Source: Hyphomonas sp. (GTDB lineage Bacteria > Pseudomonadota > Alphaproteobacteria > Caulobacterales > Hyphomonadaceae). Taken from it: 64,000 bases of DNA. Below are positions 1 through 7,580 of the stretch, one piece after another (positions within the stretch are counted from its first letter, which is position 1; each line of letters begins with the position of its first letter). Both the position numbers and the translations under genes were made by a program. The stretch spans positions 2,976,001 through 3,040,000 of the forward strand of contig NZ_CP051230.1 of NCBI RefSeq assembly GCF_017792385.1, read 5' to 3'. The notes beneath the pieces were generated by a model. It ran no database searches. It was not told the origin of the DNA and was given only the letters and a program-made list of their open reading frames with translations.

Positions 1-83
1 TCCTCGAGGACGCGCTCAGGCGGAACGCTTGCGCAGGCGGTCGCCAAAGCGAGGGTGGATACAAGGCTCACGATACGGATCAT
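1..83 (-). CDS. trbG: TrbG conjugal transfer protein, N-terminus only
   Basis: The reading frame starts at ATG 83-81 and runs off the left edge after 27 codons. The visible part is a signal peptide ending in LALATAC, a possible lipobox. An AGGAGA ribosome-binding site sits six bases upstream. The ATG overlaps the trbF stop as ATGA, so translation is probably coupled. The order trbL-trbF-trbG is that of P-type (trb) mating-pair-formation operons, where TrbG is the VirB9-like outer-membrane-complex subunit. The assignment rests on position and signal peptide only. Confidence 0.6.
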   Translation of the reverse strand, partial: MIRIVSLVSTLALATACASVPPERVLE

Positions 84-778
84 TGGTTGTCTCCTGTGAC
101 AAGGTCTTCGCCCCAATTGAGGCTATGGATGTAGAGGCCGAGGGGATTGGCGCGGAGCGTTTCCGCATCGCGCGGCGGGGAGTTTACAATGGTGAAGAGC
201 CCGGTGAACCGTTTGACGCCGGTGAGCGAGCCATTCTCATAGGTCTTCTCGAGCCAGCGGGCCTGGAAGGATTCGTCCGACACGCGCACGACGCTCACGA
301 CATCGACGCTGCGCGATCGCCGGCCGATCTCGGCGAAGGGATCATTGTCGCGCGCATAATCGCTGAGCGTGATCGCGGCCTTGTCGGTCACATAGTCATA
401 GGCGGCGAGCCAGTTTTGCCGGACGATGACCGGATCGATCGACAAGCTGCGGACATCGGAGATGAAGTTTGCGAGGTGATGCGCGATCTGCGCGTCCGTC
501 GGCTCATATCTCGCAAGCGCCGGCCCGACCGCCTTCACGGCGCCTGTATCGTCAACCTCGACCACATAGGGCATGACGGTCGATTGCAGGCTGCGCCAGA
601 CAAGTGCCGCAGAGGACGCGGTCAGAAGTCCGAGCAGGCCCAGCGCCATGAGCCGCCAGTTCTTCGCCTGGACGCGGGTCGATCCGATCCGTTCGTCCCA
701 GACCTGGCCGGCTTTCTGGTAGGGCGTTTCGGGATGCGGGCTTAGCCCGTAATGCGTGGAAGTACGCCGGAAGGCCAT
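80..778 (-). CDS. trbF: TrbF (VirB8-like) conjugal transfer protein
   Basis: This 232-residue protein is an inner-membrane scaffold subunit of the trb type IV secretion channel. It has a short cytoplasmic N-terminus, one transmembrane helix at about residues 43-61, and a periplasmic VirB8-like domain. The N-terminal stretch NPHP/TPYQKAGQVWDERIG is typical of TrbF. Length matches the family. It follows trbL after five bases and overlaps trbG by ATGA, so all three are one operon. The gene looks intact, but the operon upstream of it is truncated by an IS. Confidence 0.9.
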   Translation of the reverse strand: MAFRRTSTHYGLSPHPETPYQKAGQVWDERIGSTRVQAKNWRLMALGLLGLLTASSAALVWRSLQSTVMPYVVEVDDTGAVKAVGPALARYEPTDAQIAHHLANFISDVRSLSIDPVIVRQNWLAAYDYVTDKAAITLSDYARDNDPFAEIGRRSRSVDVVSVVRVSDESFQARWLEKTYENGSLTGVKRFTGLFTIVNSPPRDAETLRANPLGLYIHSLNWGEDLVTGDNQ

Positions 779-783
779 GTGGG

Positions 784-2052
784 TCAGTCCTCTTCGCTTC
801 GGAGTTTCGGATTGTCGCCCGCCATGCCGCTATCGCCGTCCTTCAGGGCATGGACCGTGATCGCGCCGGCATGCTGCAGGCGTTGGTCTGTGCGAAGGCG
901 CCGCGCCCAGGCCGGGCTGGCGGAGCCAGTAGACGGCCCGTCGCCGGACGCCGCCGCCATCGTACCGCCCGTCGCCGCAAAGGCCGTCTCGCTGCCACGC
1001 CGATAGGCATTGCCGACAGAGGCAAACGGCCGTCCTGCCATCCGGCGGAGCGTATCGCCGCCAGCCTGCGCGACGCCGACAACACCCGCCGCCGCGCCGC
1101 GCCAGCCGGACTGACCGGATGCCATGTGGCCGAGGTCGTAGGAGGTGCGAGCGCCGCCCGTCATGGAAGCCCCAGCCTTCACCGCGCCGGATACGCCGCC
1201 AAGCGCTGCACGTCCGGCCGCAACCGTTCCCGTCGTCGCCAGCACAGCGCCCGCACCAACGGCAGCCGTCGTGCCGACCACAGAGCCCGCGCCAAGCTGC
1301 GGCGCGCCAGTGACAAGGCCGGAGGCAATGCCGGGCGCGAACACGCCCATCCAGAGGAAAACGATGGAGGCAAGGACCGTGCCCATGACTTCCGCCAGCG
1401 TCACGTCGCCCGGCCCGCCAAAGGCCTCGGTGATGGAGGTAAACAGCGTCGAGCCGATCCCGATGACGATGGCGAGCACCATCAATTTGATGCCGGAGGT
1501 GACGACATTGCCGAGCACCCGCTCGGCAAGGAACGACGTCTTGTTCCAGAGCGCGAAAGGCACGAGCACAAAGCCCGCCAGCGTCGTCAGCTTGAACTCC
1601 AGGATCGCGACAAAGAGCTGGACCGCCAGAACGAAGAAGGCGACGAGGATAATCGCCCAGGCAATCAGCATGACGGCGATCAGGATGAAATTATGGAAGA
1701 AACCGATCGGACCCAGCATGTCGCCGATCTCTTCGAGCAAGGGCTGCGCCGCCTCGAACCCGACCCCTGCAATATAGCCGGGCCGCATGAGATCCTCGGC
1801 TGTCAGCGTCGAGGAGCCGGCCTTCACCCCAAGATCGGCAAAGCTTGCAAAGAGGATGTTCGCGAGGATCGAAAAATTACCAAGAATGAAGGCGAAGAAG
1901 CCGACATAGAGCACTTTCTTCAGGAGCCCCGAGATCACATCGGCATTCTGCGAGAGGGCCCAGAAGAGCCCCGCCAGAGTGATGTCGATCACGATCAGCG
2001 TGCTTGTCAGATAGGCGACATCGCCGGCCAGCAGGCCGAAGCCTGAATCCAC
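784..2052 (-). pseudogene. trbL: TrbL (VirB6-like) mating channel protein, 5' end cut off by an IS
   Basis: This polytopic inner-membrane protein of the trb system has at least six hydrophobic segments in its first 250 residues and a Gly/Ala-rich low-complexity C-terminus, as expected of TrbL. The longest candidate starts at GTG 2052. Homology-like codons continue upstream (TLETFIAY before VDSGFGLL) to about 2082, where an in-frame TGA at 2083-2085 is met. The IS3-type element begins at about 2092. The native start and promoter are therefore lost. The residual frame covers nearly the whole protein, so some function is not excluded, but expression would depend on the IS. Confidence 0.8.
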
Positions 2053-2142
2053 ATAGGCAATGAAGGTTTCGAGTGTCCGTCGTCAGGTATTTGAGACTTC
2101 AGGCTGCCTGACTTAAGGAGGGTCTGGCGCATCTGGGTTGAG

Positions 2143-3123
2143 TTAAGCAGCGGATTGGGCGTGCTGCAAGCGCCGTAGTTTCATGGTCCTCCTTTTGATT
2201 TTCTCACGTTCCAGCAGAATGGTCTGGCCGCGGCCCGTATAGACATCTGCCGGAGTGAGATTGTTCAGGCTCTCGTGATAGCGCTGGTGGTTGTAGTAGC
2301 CAACGAACGCGTCGATCTGCGCTTCGAGGTCTCCCGGCAGGAAGTAGTTTTCCAGCAGGATGCGGTTTTTCAGGGTCTGATGCCAGCGCTCGATCTTGCC
2401 CTGGGTCTGGGGATGATACGGCGCGCCGCGCGTATGCTTCATTCCCTTGTCGGCAAGATACTCAGCCAGATCGCCAGAGATGTAGGAAGGTCCGTTGTCT
2501 GAGAGTAGTCTTGGGCGATGGATCACGTTTACTTCATCGAGTCCGGAAGCCTCAAGCGCCAGGTTCAGCGTATCCTGCACATCGCTCGTCGCCATGCCGG
2601 TACAGAGCTTCCAGGCAATGATGTAGCGGGAGAAGTCGTCAAGCACGGTGGAGAGATAGAACCATCCCCAGCCGATCACTTTCAGATAGGTGAAGTCGGT
2701 CTGCCAGAGCTGGTTCGGCCCGGTGGTCTTCTCCCTGAACTCATCAGCCGCTTTCATCACGATGAAAGCCGGGCTCGTGATCAGGTTGTGCGCCCTCAAA
2801 AGCCTGTAAACACTGGCCTCGGAGACGAAGTAGTGCTTCTCATCGGTGAACGTCACCGCCAATTCCCGGGGAGATAGTTCCGGTTGATCCAGGGCCATTT
2901 CCAGTACCTGCTGACGCACCTCGTTCGGGATGCGGTTCCAGACCCGGCCGGAGCCGCTGCGCCGATCCTCAAGCCCGGCTTCACCGAACCGCCGGTAAAG
3001 GTCATACCAGCGATAGAAGGTCGGACGTGACACGCCGATCTGTTCCAGTGTCTTCTTCACCGGCTGGTGTGATTGTTCGACCAGCCGGATGATCTCCAGC
3101 TTCTCAGAGGCAGGGTATCTCAT
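2143..3123 (-). CDS. IS3-family transposase OrfB (DDE integrase)
   Basis: This 326-residue transposase has an N-terminal helix-turn-helix (about residues 1-60, ending in FYRWYDLYRRFG), an HTH_21-like region, and an rve integrase core. The catalytic triad is visible as WQTDFTYLK (first Asp), LLSDNGPSY (second Asp) and KIERWHQTLK (Glu). The ATG at 3123 overlaps the orfA stop as ATGA. A run of seven A residues on the coding strand (3152-3158) lies just before the orfA stop, a possible site for the programmed -1 frameshift that makes OrfAB in this family. The frame is intact, so the element may still be active. Confidence 0.9.
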   Translation of the reverse strand: MRYPASEKLEIIRLVEQSHQPVKKTLEQIGVSRPTFYRWYDLYRRFGEAGLEDRRSGSGRVWNRIPNEVRQQVLEMALDQPELSPRELAVTFTDEKHYFVSEASVYRLLRAHNLITSPAFIVMKAADEFREKTTGPNQLWQTDFTYLKVIGWGWFYLSTVLDDFSRYIIAWKLCTGMATSDVQDTLNLALEASGLDEVNVIHRPRLLSDNGPSYISGDLAEYLADKGMKHTRGAPYHPQTQGKIERWHQTLKNRILLENYFLPGDLEAQIDAFVGYYNHQRYHESLNNLTPADVYTGRGQTILLEREKIKRRTMKLRRLQHAQSAA

Positions 3124-3491
3124 TCGGTATCCTCCCCATCCCCGATCACGCTTTTTTTCAGAATGCGGTTTTCCAGCGTCAGGTCGGCCACGACTTCCTT
3201 CAGATCCCGCATCTCGCGCTTCAAGCCGCTCACCTCACCGGACGTCGCCTGGCGCTCGGTATCGCCGGAGAGCCGCCTCTTTCCCGCTTCGAGGAATTCC
3301 TTCGACCAGGTGTAATAAAGGCCCTGGGCGATCCCCTCACGCCGACACAGTTCGGCAATCGAATATTCTCCGCGCAGGCCTTCCAGAACAATGCGGATCT
3401 TCTCTTCGGCAGAGAATTTGCGCCGGGTCTTACGGCGTATCTCTTTCACATGTTTTTCGGCCGATCCTTCCGGCCCGGATTTCTGTCTCAT
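3120..3491 (-). CDS. IS3-family transposase OrfA (HTH protein)
   Basis: This 123-residue protein carries an HTH_Tnp_1 domain (KFSAEEKIRIVLEGLRGE, then a helix-turn-helix through about residue 75) and a C-terminal leucine-zipper-like coiled coil (LKREMRDLKEVVADLTLE). That is the usual OrfA layout. It binds the IS ends and helps regulate transposition. Its last codons contain the CTG AAA AAA AGC slippery stretch, and its stop overlaps the OrfB start. Confidence 0.9.
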   Translation of the reverse strand: MRQKSGPEGSAEKHVKEIRRKTRRKFSAEEKIRIVLEGLRGEYSIAELCRREGIAQGLYYTWSKEFLEAGKRRLSGDTERQATSGEVSGLKREMRDLKEVVADLTLENRILKKSVIGDGEDTE

Positions 3492-3699
3492 CTTCGCTCC
3501 CTTGGCGGGCTACGATGTGCCAGAAATCCTCCTTAAGCAATTTGGCCGATCTGTCTCATGGTCGCTGACGGGGAACAGTGCGAGCTTAAATTTAAGCGCC
3601 TAGCGCTGCAAACGCCTATGGAGTTTATCAATTTAGGGTCGTTAGCTTCATACCAAGAGGGAGAGTCTTCACTCAAGTCTAGGTTTTCTTTTTGCGCCA

Positions 3700-5637
3700 T
3701 CATGATTCACGTATCCTAGACCTACTTAACGACCATTGAATTGAAGCACGCGAACGGTTGAGCTCGACCCATCTGCCGACCCAATTCAATTTCTGGCCGG
3801 ATGCCGGAACGAGCACAAAGCCGTCTTTTCCTTCAATCACAGCAAATCGGCCTTGAGCCAGATCGACGTGCCGCGAATAGGTCCCTGAAAATTCACTCCA
3901 GCTTTCCGGATACGCAAAAGATAGTCCTATGCGAGCGCCTTCTGTCTTCATCGCCTTCTCAAGTTCAGCTCGCTTGAGACGCTCAGCATCGTTAGCGGTA
4001 AGCCCACTGTTTTGATCCAGCGCATAGCCCTCGCTTCGCAACCAAACCTTTCGAATACCGAGGGACATTCGAATTTCGTCCGCGAATGGACCCGTTGCGC
4101 GATCCAGTACTTCGGTGTCCATCCGATCAAGCCAAGTCTCTGCATGTCGTTCAGTAAGCGCTCTGATCGGCAGCCAGGAGCGAACATCGACAGCCAGACC
4201 TTGCTTTCTCGCATCGGCCTGCAACACACGCTCGTCGAAGTCGTTTGGAATGGCCCAGGTGCCATCGGTATTTCTATCAACAACACCTAGCCTTCTCAGC
4301 GCCTCTAGCCGACGCTTATGCGCGAGACGGAATGTCGGCGAACTCGATGGATCGGACTGTTGATGCAGCTCCTCCGAATACACCCCGCCATTTCGCTCAG
4401 CGATCGCTGCAATCGTCCGGTCCGCAGGCTTCGGCTCCACTGCCTTTCGCCCCACCGAAACAATCCCTCCCGGTTTCGGCAATTGAACCGCTTCCTGCTC
4501 GGTCATTTCTATTGACCAGACTCGCCCATCGAGCCCTTCGATCAGTGCCGTCGTTCCGTTCCGCAGTTCATCACCCGGCAAGGTGGCTGCGAGCCGTCCC
4601 AGGATATCGCCAGCGGAGTTCAAATCACGGGGCAGGGCATACAGACGCGACGCATCGATTTTCCAGCCTTCAAGGTTGGCCAGCGTTCGGATTATGTCCC
4701 CACGTCTGCCCAGCGCCCGCAGCGTATCCTGCCAGCCCTCTTTCAACGTCCAACGGCCGTCATCCTGTCGCTTCGCAAGATCGAGCGTCTCCAGGAACCG
4801 CAATCGCCGTTTAACGACCGCGCTGTCAAACCTCACCAATCCGCCCCGTTCAGTCTCCGGCGTGTAACGTCCATCGGTCAGCGAACAGGCAATGTCATGA
4901 TCAATTGCCGTCAATGCTTCTTGCTCGGCCTCCTTCGACCTCGCCGCCGCCATTTCCCTGAGCCGCCTCTGACCAAGCTCAATCGTCACCAGCTCCTGCG
5001 CCCGCGCCCGAAATCCCTCCGTGATATACTTGCGGTCGATCAGCAGCTCGCCATTCCGGGTATTGCCGCCGCGGATCACGATATGAACATGCGGCTGCGC
5101 AGTGTCGTGATGATTGGCGGCCACCCAATCGAGCCGGCAGCCGAGATTCTTCTCGACCTGGCTCATGAACTCCCGCGTGAACCGTGTCAGATCCTTCATC
5201 TGGTCGGCATCTTCCGGCGAGACGATCAGCCGGAACTGCCGCCCGTCTCCGGACGCGCGTTTGTTGAACGCTTTCGCATCGGCCTCATCGACACTCCGGT
5301 CATAGAGCTTTCCGCGCTCGCCGTCGCGCCCGGCACCTTCCCGGCGGATGTAGGCGACATGCTTTGCAAAGCCCGCCGCGCCGCTTGGACCCGCCCGCGC
5401 AATATGCACCTTCACAATGACGCGCCGGGCCCGCTGGTTGGACCAGTGCCGGGCAAGGCCCGCCTGCACCTTGCCGCGTCCTGCGTAACGCACCGCGCCC
5501 GGTGCCAGGGATTTGCGTCCGCGTGTCCTAAGCCGCCCCTTCGCGACGACACGTTTCAGCCGCTTCAGCTGGGGCTTTGTCTTGCCCTGCGACCTGATCT
5601 TTCCAAGGCGCGGAACGAAGTCGAAATCGTCGCTCAT
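3700..5637 (-). CDS. Conjugative relaxase, VirD2-like with DUF3363 C-terminus
   Basis: This 645-residue relaxase would nick the transfer origin and lead the DNA into a recipient. The basic N-terminus is followed by the relaxase fold. The metal-binding histidine cluster is visible at residues 176-185 (HHDTAQPHVH), and Tyr96 (HVAYIRRE) is a candidate nucleophile. The remainder matches the DUF3363-type relaxases of alphaproteobacterial trb elements. I chose ATG 5637 (MSDDFDF) because it overlaps the traF stop as ATGA. A further upstream start at 5673 would lie deep inside traF. TraG and trbB-E, J, normally next on this strand, are absent: the IS follows 141 bases after the stop. Confidence 0.88.
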   Translation of the reverse strand: MSDDFDFVPRLGKIRSQGKTKPQLKRLKRVVAKGRLRTRGRKSLAPGAVRYAGRGKVQAGLARHWSNQRARRVIVKVHIARAGPSGAAGFAKHVAYIRREGAGRDGERGKLYDRSVDEADAKAFNKRASGDGRQFRLIVSPEDADQMKDLTRFTREFMSQVEKNLGCRLDWVAANHHDTAQPHVHIVIRGGNTRNGELLIDRKYITEGFRARAQELVTIELGQRRLREMAAARSKEAEQEALTAIDHDIACSLTDGRYTPETERGGLVRFDSAVVKRRLRFLETLDLAKRQDDGRWTLKEGWQDTLRALGRRGDIIRTLANLEGWKIDASRLYALPRDLNSAGDILGRLAATLPGDELRNGTTALIEGLDGRVWSIEMTEQEAVQLPKPGGIVSVGRKAVEPKPADRTIAAIAERNGGVYSEELHQQSDPSSSPTFRLAHKRRLEALRRLGVVDRNTDGTWAIPNDFDERVLQADARKQGLAVDVRSWLPIRALTERHAETWLDRMDTEVLDRATGPFADEIRMSLGIRKVWLRSEGYALDQNSGLTANDAERLKRAELEKAMKTEGARIGLSFAYPESWSEFSGTYSRHVDLAQGRFAVIEGKDGFVLVPASGQKLNWVGRWVELNRSRASIQWSLSRSRIRES

Positions 5638-6329
5638 TGCTCCAGGCGCGCAGCGGATTGCAAATCCGTGCACCCGTCCTCCGGAGCCGGGTCACATAGA
5701 AAAGGATGTGCAGACAATGGGGTAAGTGTCGCCGGGTGACACTCCCTTAATCTTGCCCTCCGGGACCCTGATGCCATTCCTGACCCGCTTTCCACCGTTT
5801 CGACGTCCGCCTGATGCTCAGCCGTCCGTTTGCCATAGGTCCAGATGGGCCTTGCGACCCCCAGAATGTGCGCGCGATGCTGCGCACCAAAGTATCGTCC
5901 ATCCACCGAACGGGGATGGTCATTCAGCAGAAAGACATCTCCGGTCTGAAGTGCCCGGCAGCCCTGCCAGGCGGGCAGGGCGCTGCCGGTTCGCAGTGTT
6001 TCAAGGGCGTCGGCGACGTGCGAACCGTTGACAAATATCTCCGGCCCGCACCGGCAAATCTCATTTCCGTCAACACCTGCAACATGCTTGAGGAGCGGCC
6101 AGTCCGAGCCAACAAGTCTCTCATTATCGAGCCATCTCCGGACCTCGTCTGGCGGCTGGAAGACGACCAGATCCCCCTTCGAAACAGGCGCTGACCGATC
6201 GACAAAATAGAGCCCCCTGGGCACGCTCTTCGTTCGGTTCCAGACAAGATTCGTTCGGTCGATGAAGCTTGCCGCAAGCATCAGGCTGAGGCCGCAACCC
6301 ATGGCAAGAAGCGGGCCTCTAGGAGTCAT
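5634..6329 (-). CDS. traF: TraF conjugative pilin-maturation peptidase (S26 family)
   Basis: This 231-residue protein is a membrane-anchored signal-peptidase-like enzyme. In trb systems TraF cyclises or matures the TrbC pilin. There is one N-terminal transmembrane segment (about residues 6-22). The catalytic Ser-Lys dyad is visible as Ser35 in NRTKSVPRGLY and Lys81 in PLLKHVAGVDG, and a late box LNDHPRSVDGRYFG is also present. ATG 6329 was preferred over an upstream start at 6494 because it directly precedes the membrane segment; it overlaps the preceding gene by 11 bases. It overlaps the relaxase by ATGA. No trbC pilin gene is present here, so its substrate is missing locally. Confidence 0.88.
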   Translation of the reverse strand: MTPRGPLLAMGCGLSLMLAASFIDRTNLVWNRTKSVPRGLYFVDRSAPVSKGDLVVFQPPDEVRRWLDNERLVGSDWPLLKHVAGVDGNEICRCGPEIFVNGSHVADALETLRTGSALPAWQGCRALQTGDVFLLNDHPRSVDGRYFGAQHRAHILGVARPIWTYGKRTAEHQADVETVESGSGMASGSRRARLRECHPATLTPLSAHPFLCDPAPEDGCTDLQSAARLEQ

Positions 6330-6573
6330 CCCGCAAACCGGTTCCCATGAACCGGCGGCCATTCGTGTAGGCGATGATGTCCTTGCCGCGATACCAGACC
6401 TTGGCGCCGATCTTGTGATACACTGGACCGGTGCCGAGAGAGCGCATGTTGACCAGGGTCTTCGGTTTGAGGCCAAGATGGCCGGCGGTTTCATCCGTAT
6501 TCAGCCATTGCGTGGGGACCGGAAGGTCCCGGCGCGGCCGCAGGCCGTTACCATCATCAAACGAGTTCGTCAT
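6319..6573 (-). CDS. Small helix-turn-helix (excisionase-like) DNA-binding protein
   Basis: This 84-residue protein has a MerR/AlpA-type HTH_17 fold: WLNTDETAGHLGLKPKTLVNMR is the helix-turn-helix and VWYRGKDIIAYTNGRRF the wing. Proteins of this kind commonly lie between traF and DUF736 genes in alphaproteobacterial conjugative elements and probably regulate transfer or excision. ATG 6571-6573 has a GGAGAT ribosome-binding site about eight bases upstream; the longer frame to 6744 lacks one. It overlaps traF and is transcribed with it. Confidence 0.8.
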   Translation of the reverse strand: MTNSFDDGNGLRPRRDLPVPTQWLNTDETAGHLGLKPKTLVNMRSLGTGPVYHKIGAKVWYRGKDIIAYTNGRRFMGTGLRDDS

Positions 6574-6750
6574 CGTGCCGGATCTCCTCTTGCTGGCGCC
6601 ATTCTGCGCCTGCACAGAGTGCCGGTTCCATCTTGCTGCGTGAGTGTCGAAGTCGCCGCCGGCGCGCGCGACACCGCTGCGCCTGCGGCTCATCCGGTAC
6701 GGTTTCGCGTCCGTCCTGCCTGGCCCGGGCCGCACCTCCAACATGGAAAA

Positions 6751-6781
6751 AGCCGCTCCGGCACAAATGTCCGGAGCGGCT
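6751..6781 (-). terminator. Rho-independent terminator after the DUF736 gene
   Basis: A perfect 11-bp stem (AGCCGCTCCGG paired with CCGGAGCGGCT) encloses a nine-base loop. On the minus strand it is followed by a run of five T residues. It lies 20 bases past the DUF736 stop, so it would end that transcript before the HTH-traF-relaxase operon. Confidence 0.8.
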
Positions 6782-6801
6782 GGAGGGAGGTCTGGCCGGG
6801 C

Positions 6802-7125
6802 CTAGTCGCGCGGGTTCCAGAGGATCACGTGCCGGCCCTTGCGGCCCTTGACCGGGGCGAGGTTCGCGAAGATGCGGCGGGGACCGATCTGCGGGTCGGC
6901 GAGGGTGAGCGAGACATAATCGCGTCCCGATGCTTTCGCCTTGCGCATCCAGCCTCCGCCAATCTCGGTCGAGGTTTCTCCGGCATAGATGCGGTAGTCC
7001 GGCTGGCCGTCTTCGGTCTTTTCCGCATTCTTCTCGATGCGGATCGCTGCTGACAGGTTCATCATTGCGAGATGGCCTTCAAAGCCGGATTTGGTCTCGC
7101 TGACATAGCCGAGTGCGTTTGCCAT
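6802..7125 (-). CDS. DUF736 family protein
   Basis: This 107-residue protein matches the DUF736 family over its whole length: MANALGYVSETKSGFEGHL at the start, YRIYAGETSTEIGGGW in the middle and YVSLTLADP near the end. The family is almost confined to conjugative elements and plasmids of Alphaproteobacteria, and its function is unknown. A purine-rich AAGGAGACC ribosome-binding site lies just upstream of the ATG. A strong terminator follows the stop. Confidence 0.88.
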   Translation of the reverse strand: MANALGYVSETKSGFEGHLAMMNLSAAIRIEKNAEKTEDGQPDYRIYAGETSTEIGGGWMRKAKASGRDYVSLTLADPQIGPRRIFANLAPVKGRKGRHVILWNPRD

Positions 7126-7580
7126 GGGGGTCTCCTTTTCGTTCCTTGGCTAAGTCTCCGGGGACCCCTTGTCCCCGTCGACGCCGGACCGCCCGGACGG
7201 GCTGGTCTGGTCCTGAACCGCCTTGCGGGCGCAGCGAAGCGGAGCACCGGACGGGCGGAGAATTTTGGTGCGCGAGGAAGGCGTGGAACACGCCGGGGAA
7301 AATTCTTCGTCTGTCCGGTTTCAGGGCCGGGTCAGTTCGTCCAGGTCATGAAGGCAAAGACGGGAGCAAGGGGGCCGAGACATGCCTGCCGGACAAGAAA
7401 TCAGATCTCACTGCCTGCATCCCGTCAGTGTCATTCGAGACCTCAAGACGCGCGATTATTCTGAAAGCATTTGGCAAAGGCCCAGGCATCAATGCCGCAT
7501 CGCTAAACCGAAAATGCGCGAAGCCGCACGGTGCCACACACCGGACGGCCCCATAATGCTGCTGAACAGGAGACGAATGC
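7126..7580. other. Intergenic region between DUF736 and parB genes
   Basis: These 455 bases hold no reading frame that I can support; the frames present are shadows without ribosome-binding sites or family resemblance. The region is GC-rich at the DUF736 end and nearer to average by parB. A promoter for the DUF736 gene must lie here. I saw no parS-like palindrome or iteron array. Confidence 0.5.

Larger units (their letters stand above)
2092..3558 (-). mobile_element. IS3-family insertion sequence, apparently complete
   Basis: The element is about 1.47 kb with two overlapping transposase frames (orfA 3120-3491, orfB 2143-3123). Imperfect inverted ends are visible. Both begin TGAGAC (2092-2097 and, inverted, 3553-3558) and both contain CTTAAGGAGG 20-21 bases further in (2112-2121 and, inverted, 3528-3537), followed by a CTGGCrCATC match. 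No target-site duplication was found: the left flank ends GTATT and the right flank begins TGGTC. That fits a deletion or recombination event after insertion. The exact ends are my reading and could be off by a few bases. Confidence 0.75.

Noticed and set aside
850..2046. 398-codon open frame antisense to trbL
   Set aside because: Its composition is Arg/Asp-rich shadow coding and trbL on the minus strand is a recognised family member.
2083..3563. Target-site duplication flanking the IS3 element
   Set aside because: Flanks (ending GTATT on the left, starting TGGTC on the right) do not match at three to five bases, and shifting the ends by a few bases gave no repeat.
4897..5739. 280-codon plus-strand frame opposite the relaxase and traF
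   Set aside because: It overlaps two firmly assigned minus-strand genes, and the HxH and Ser-Lys motifs lie on that strand.
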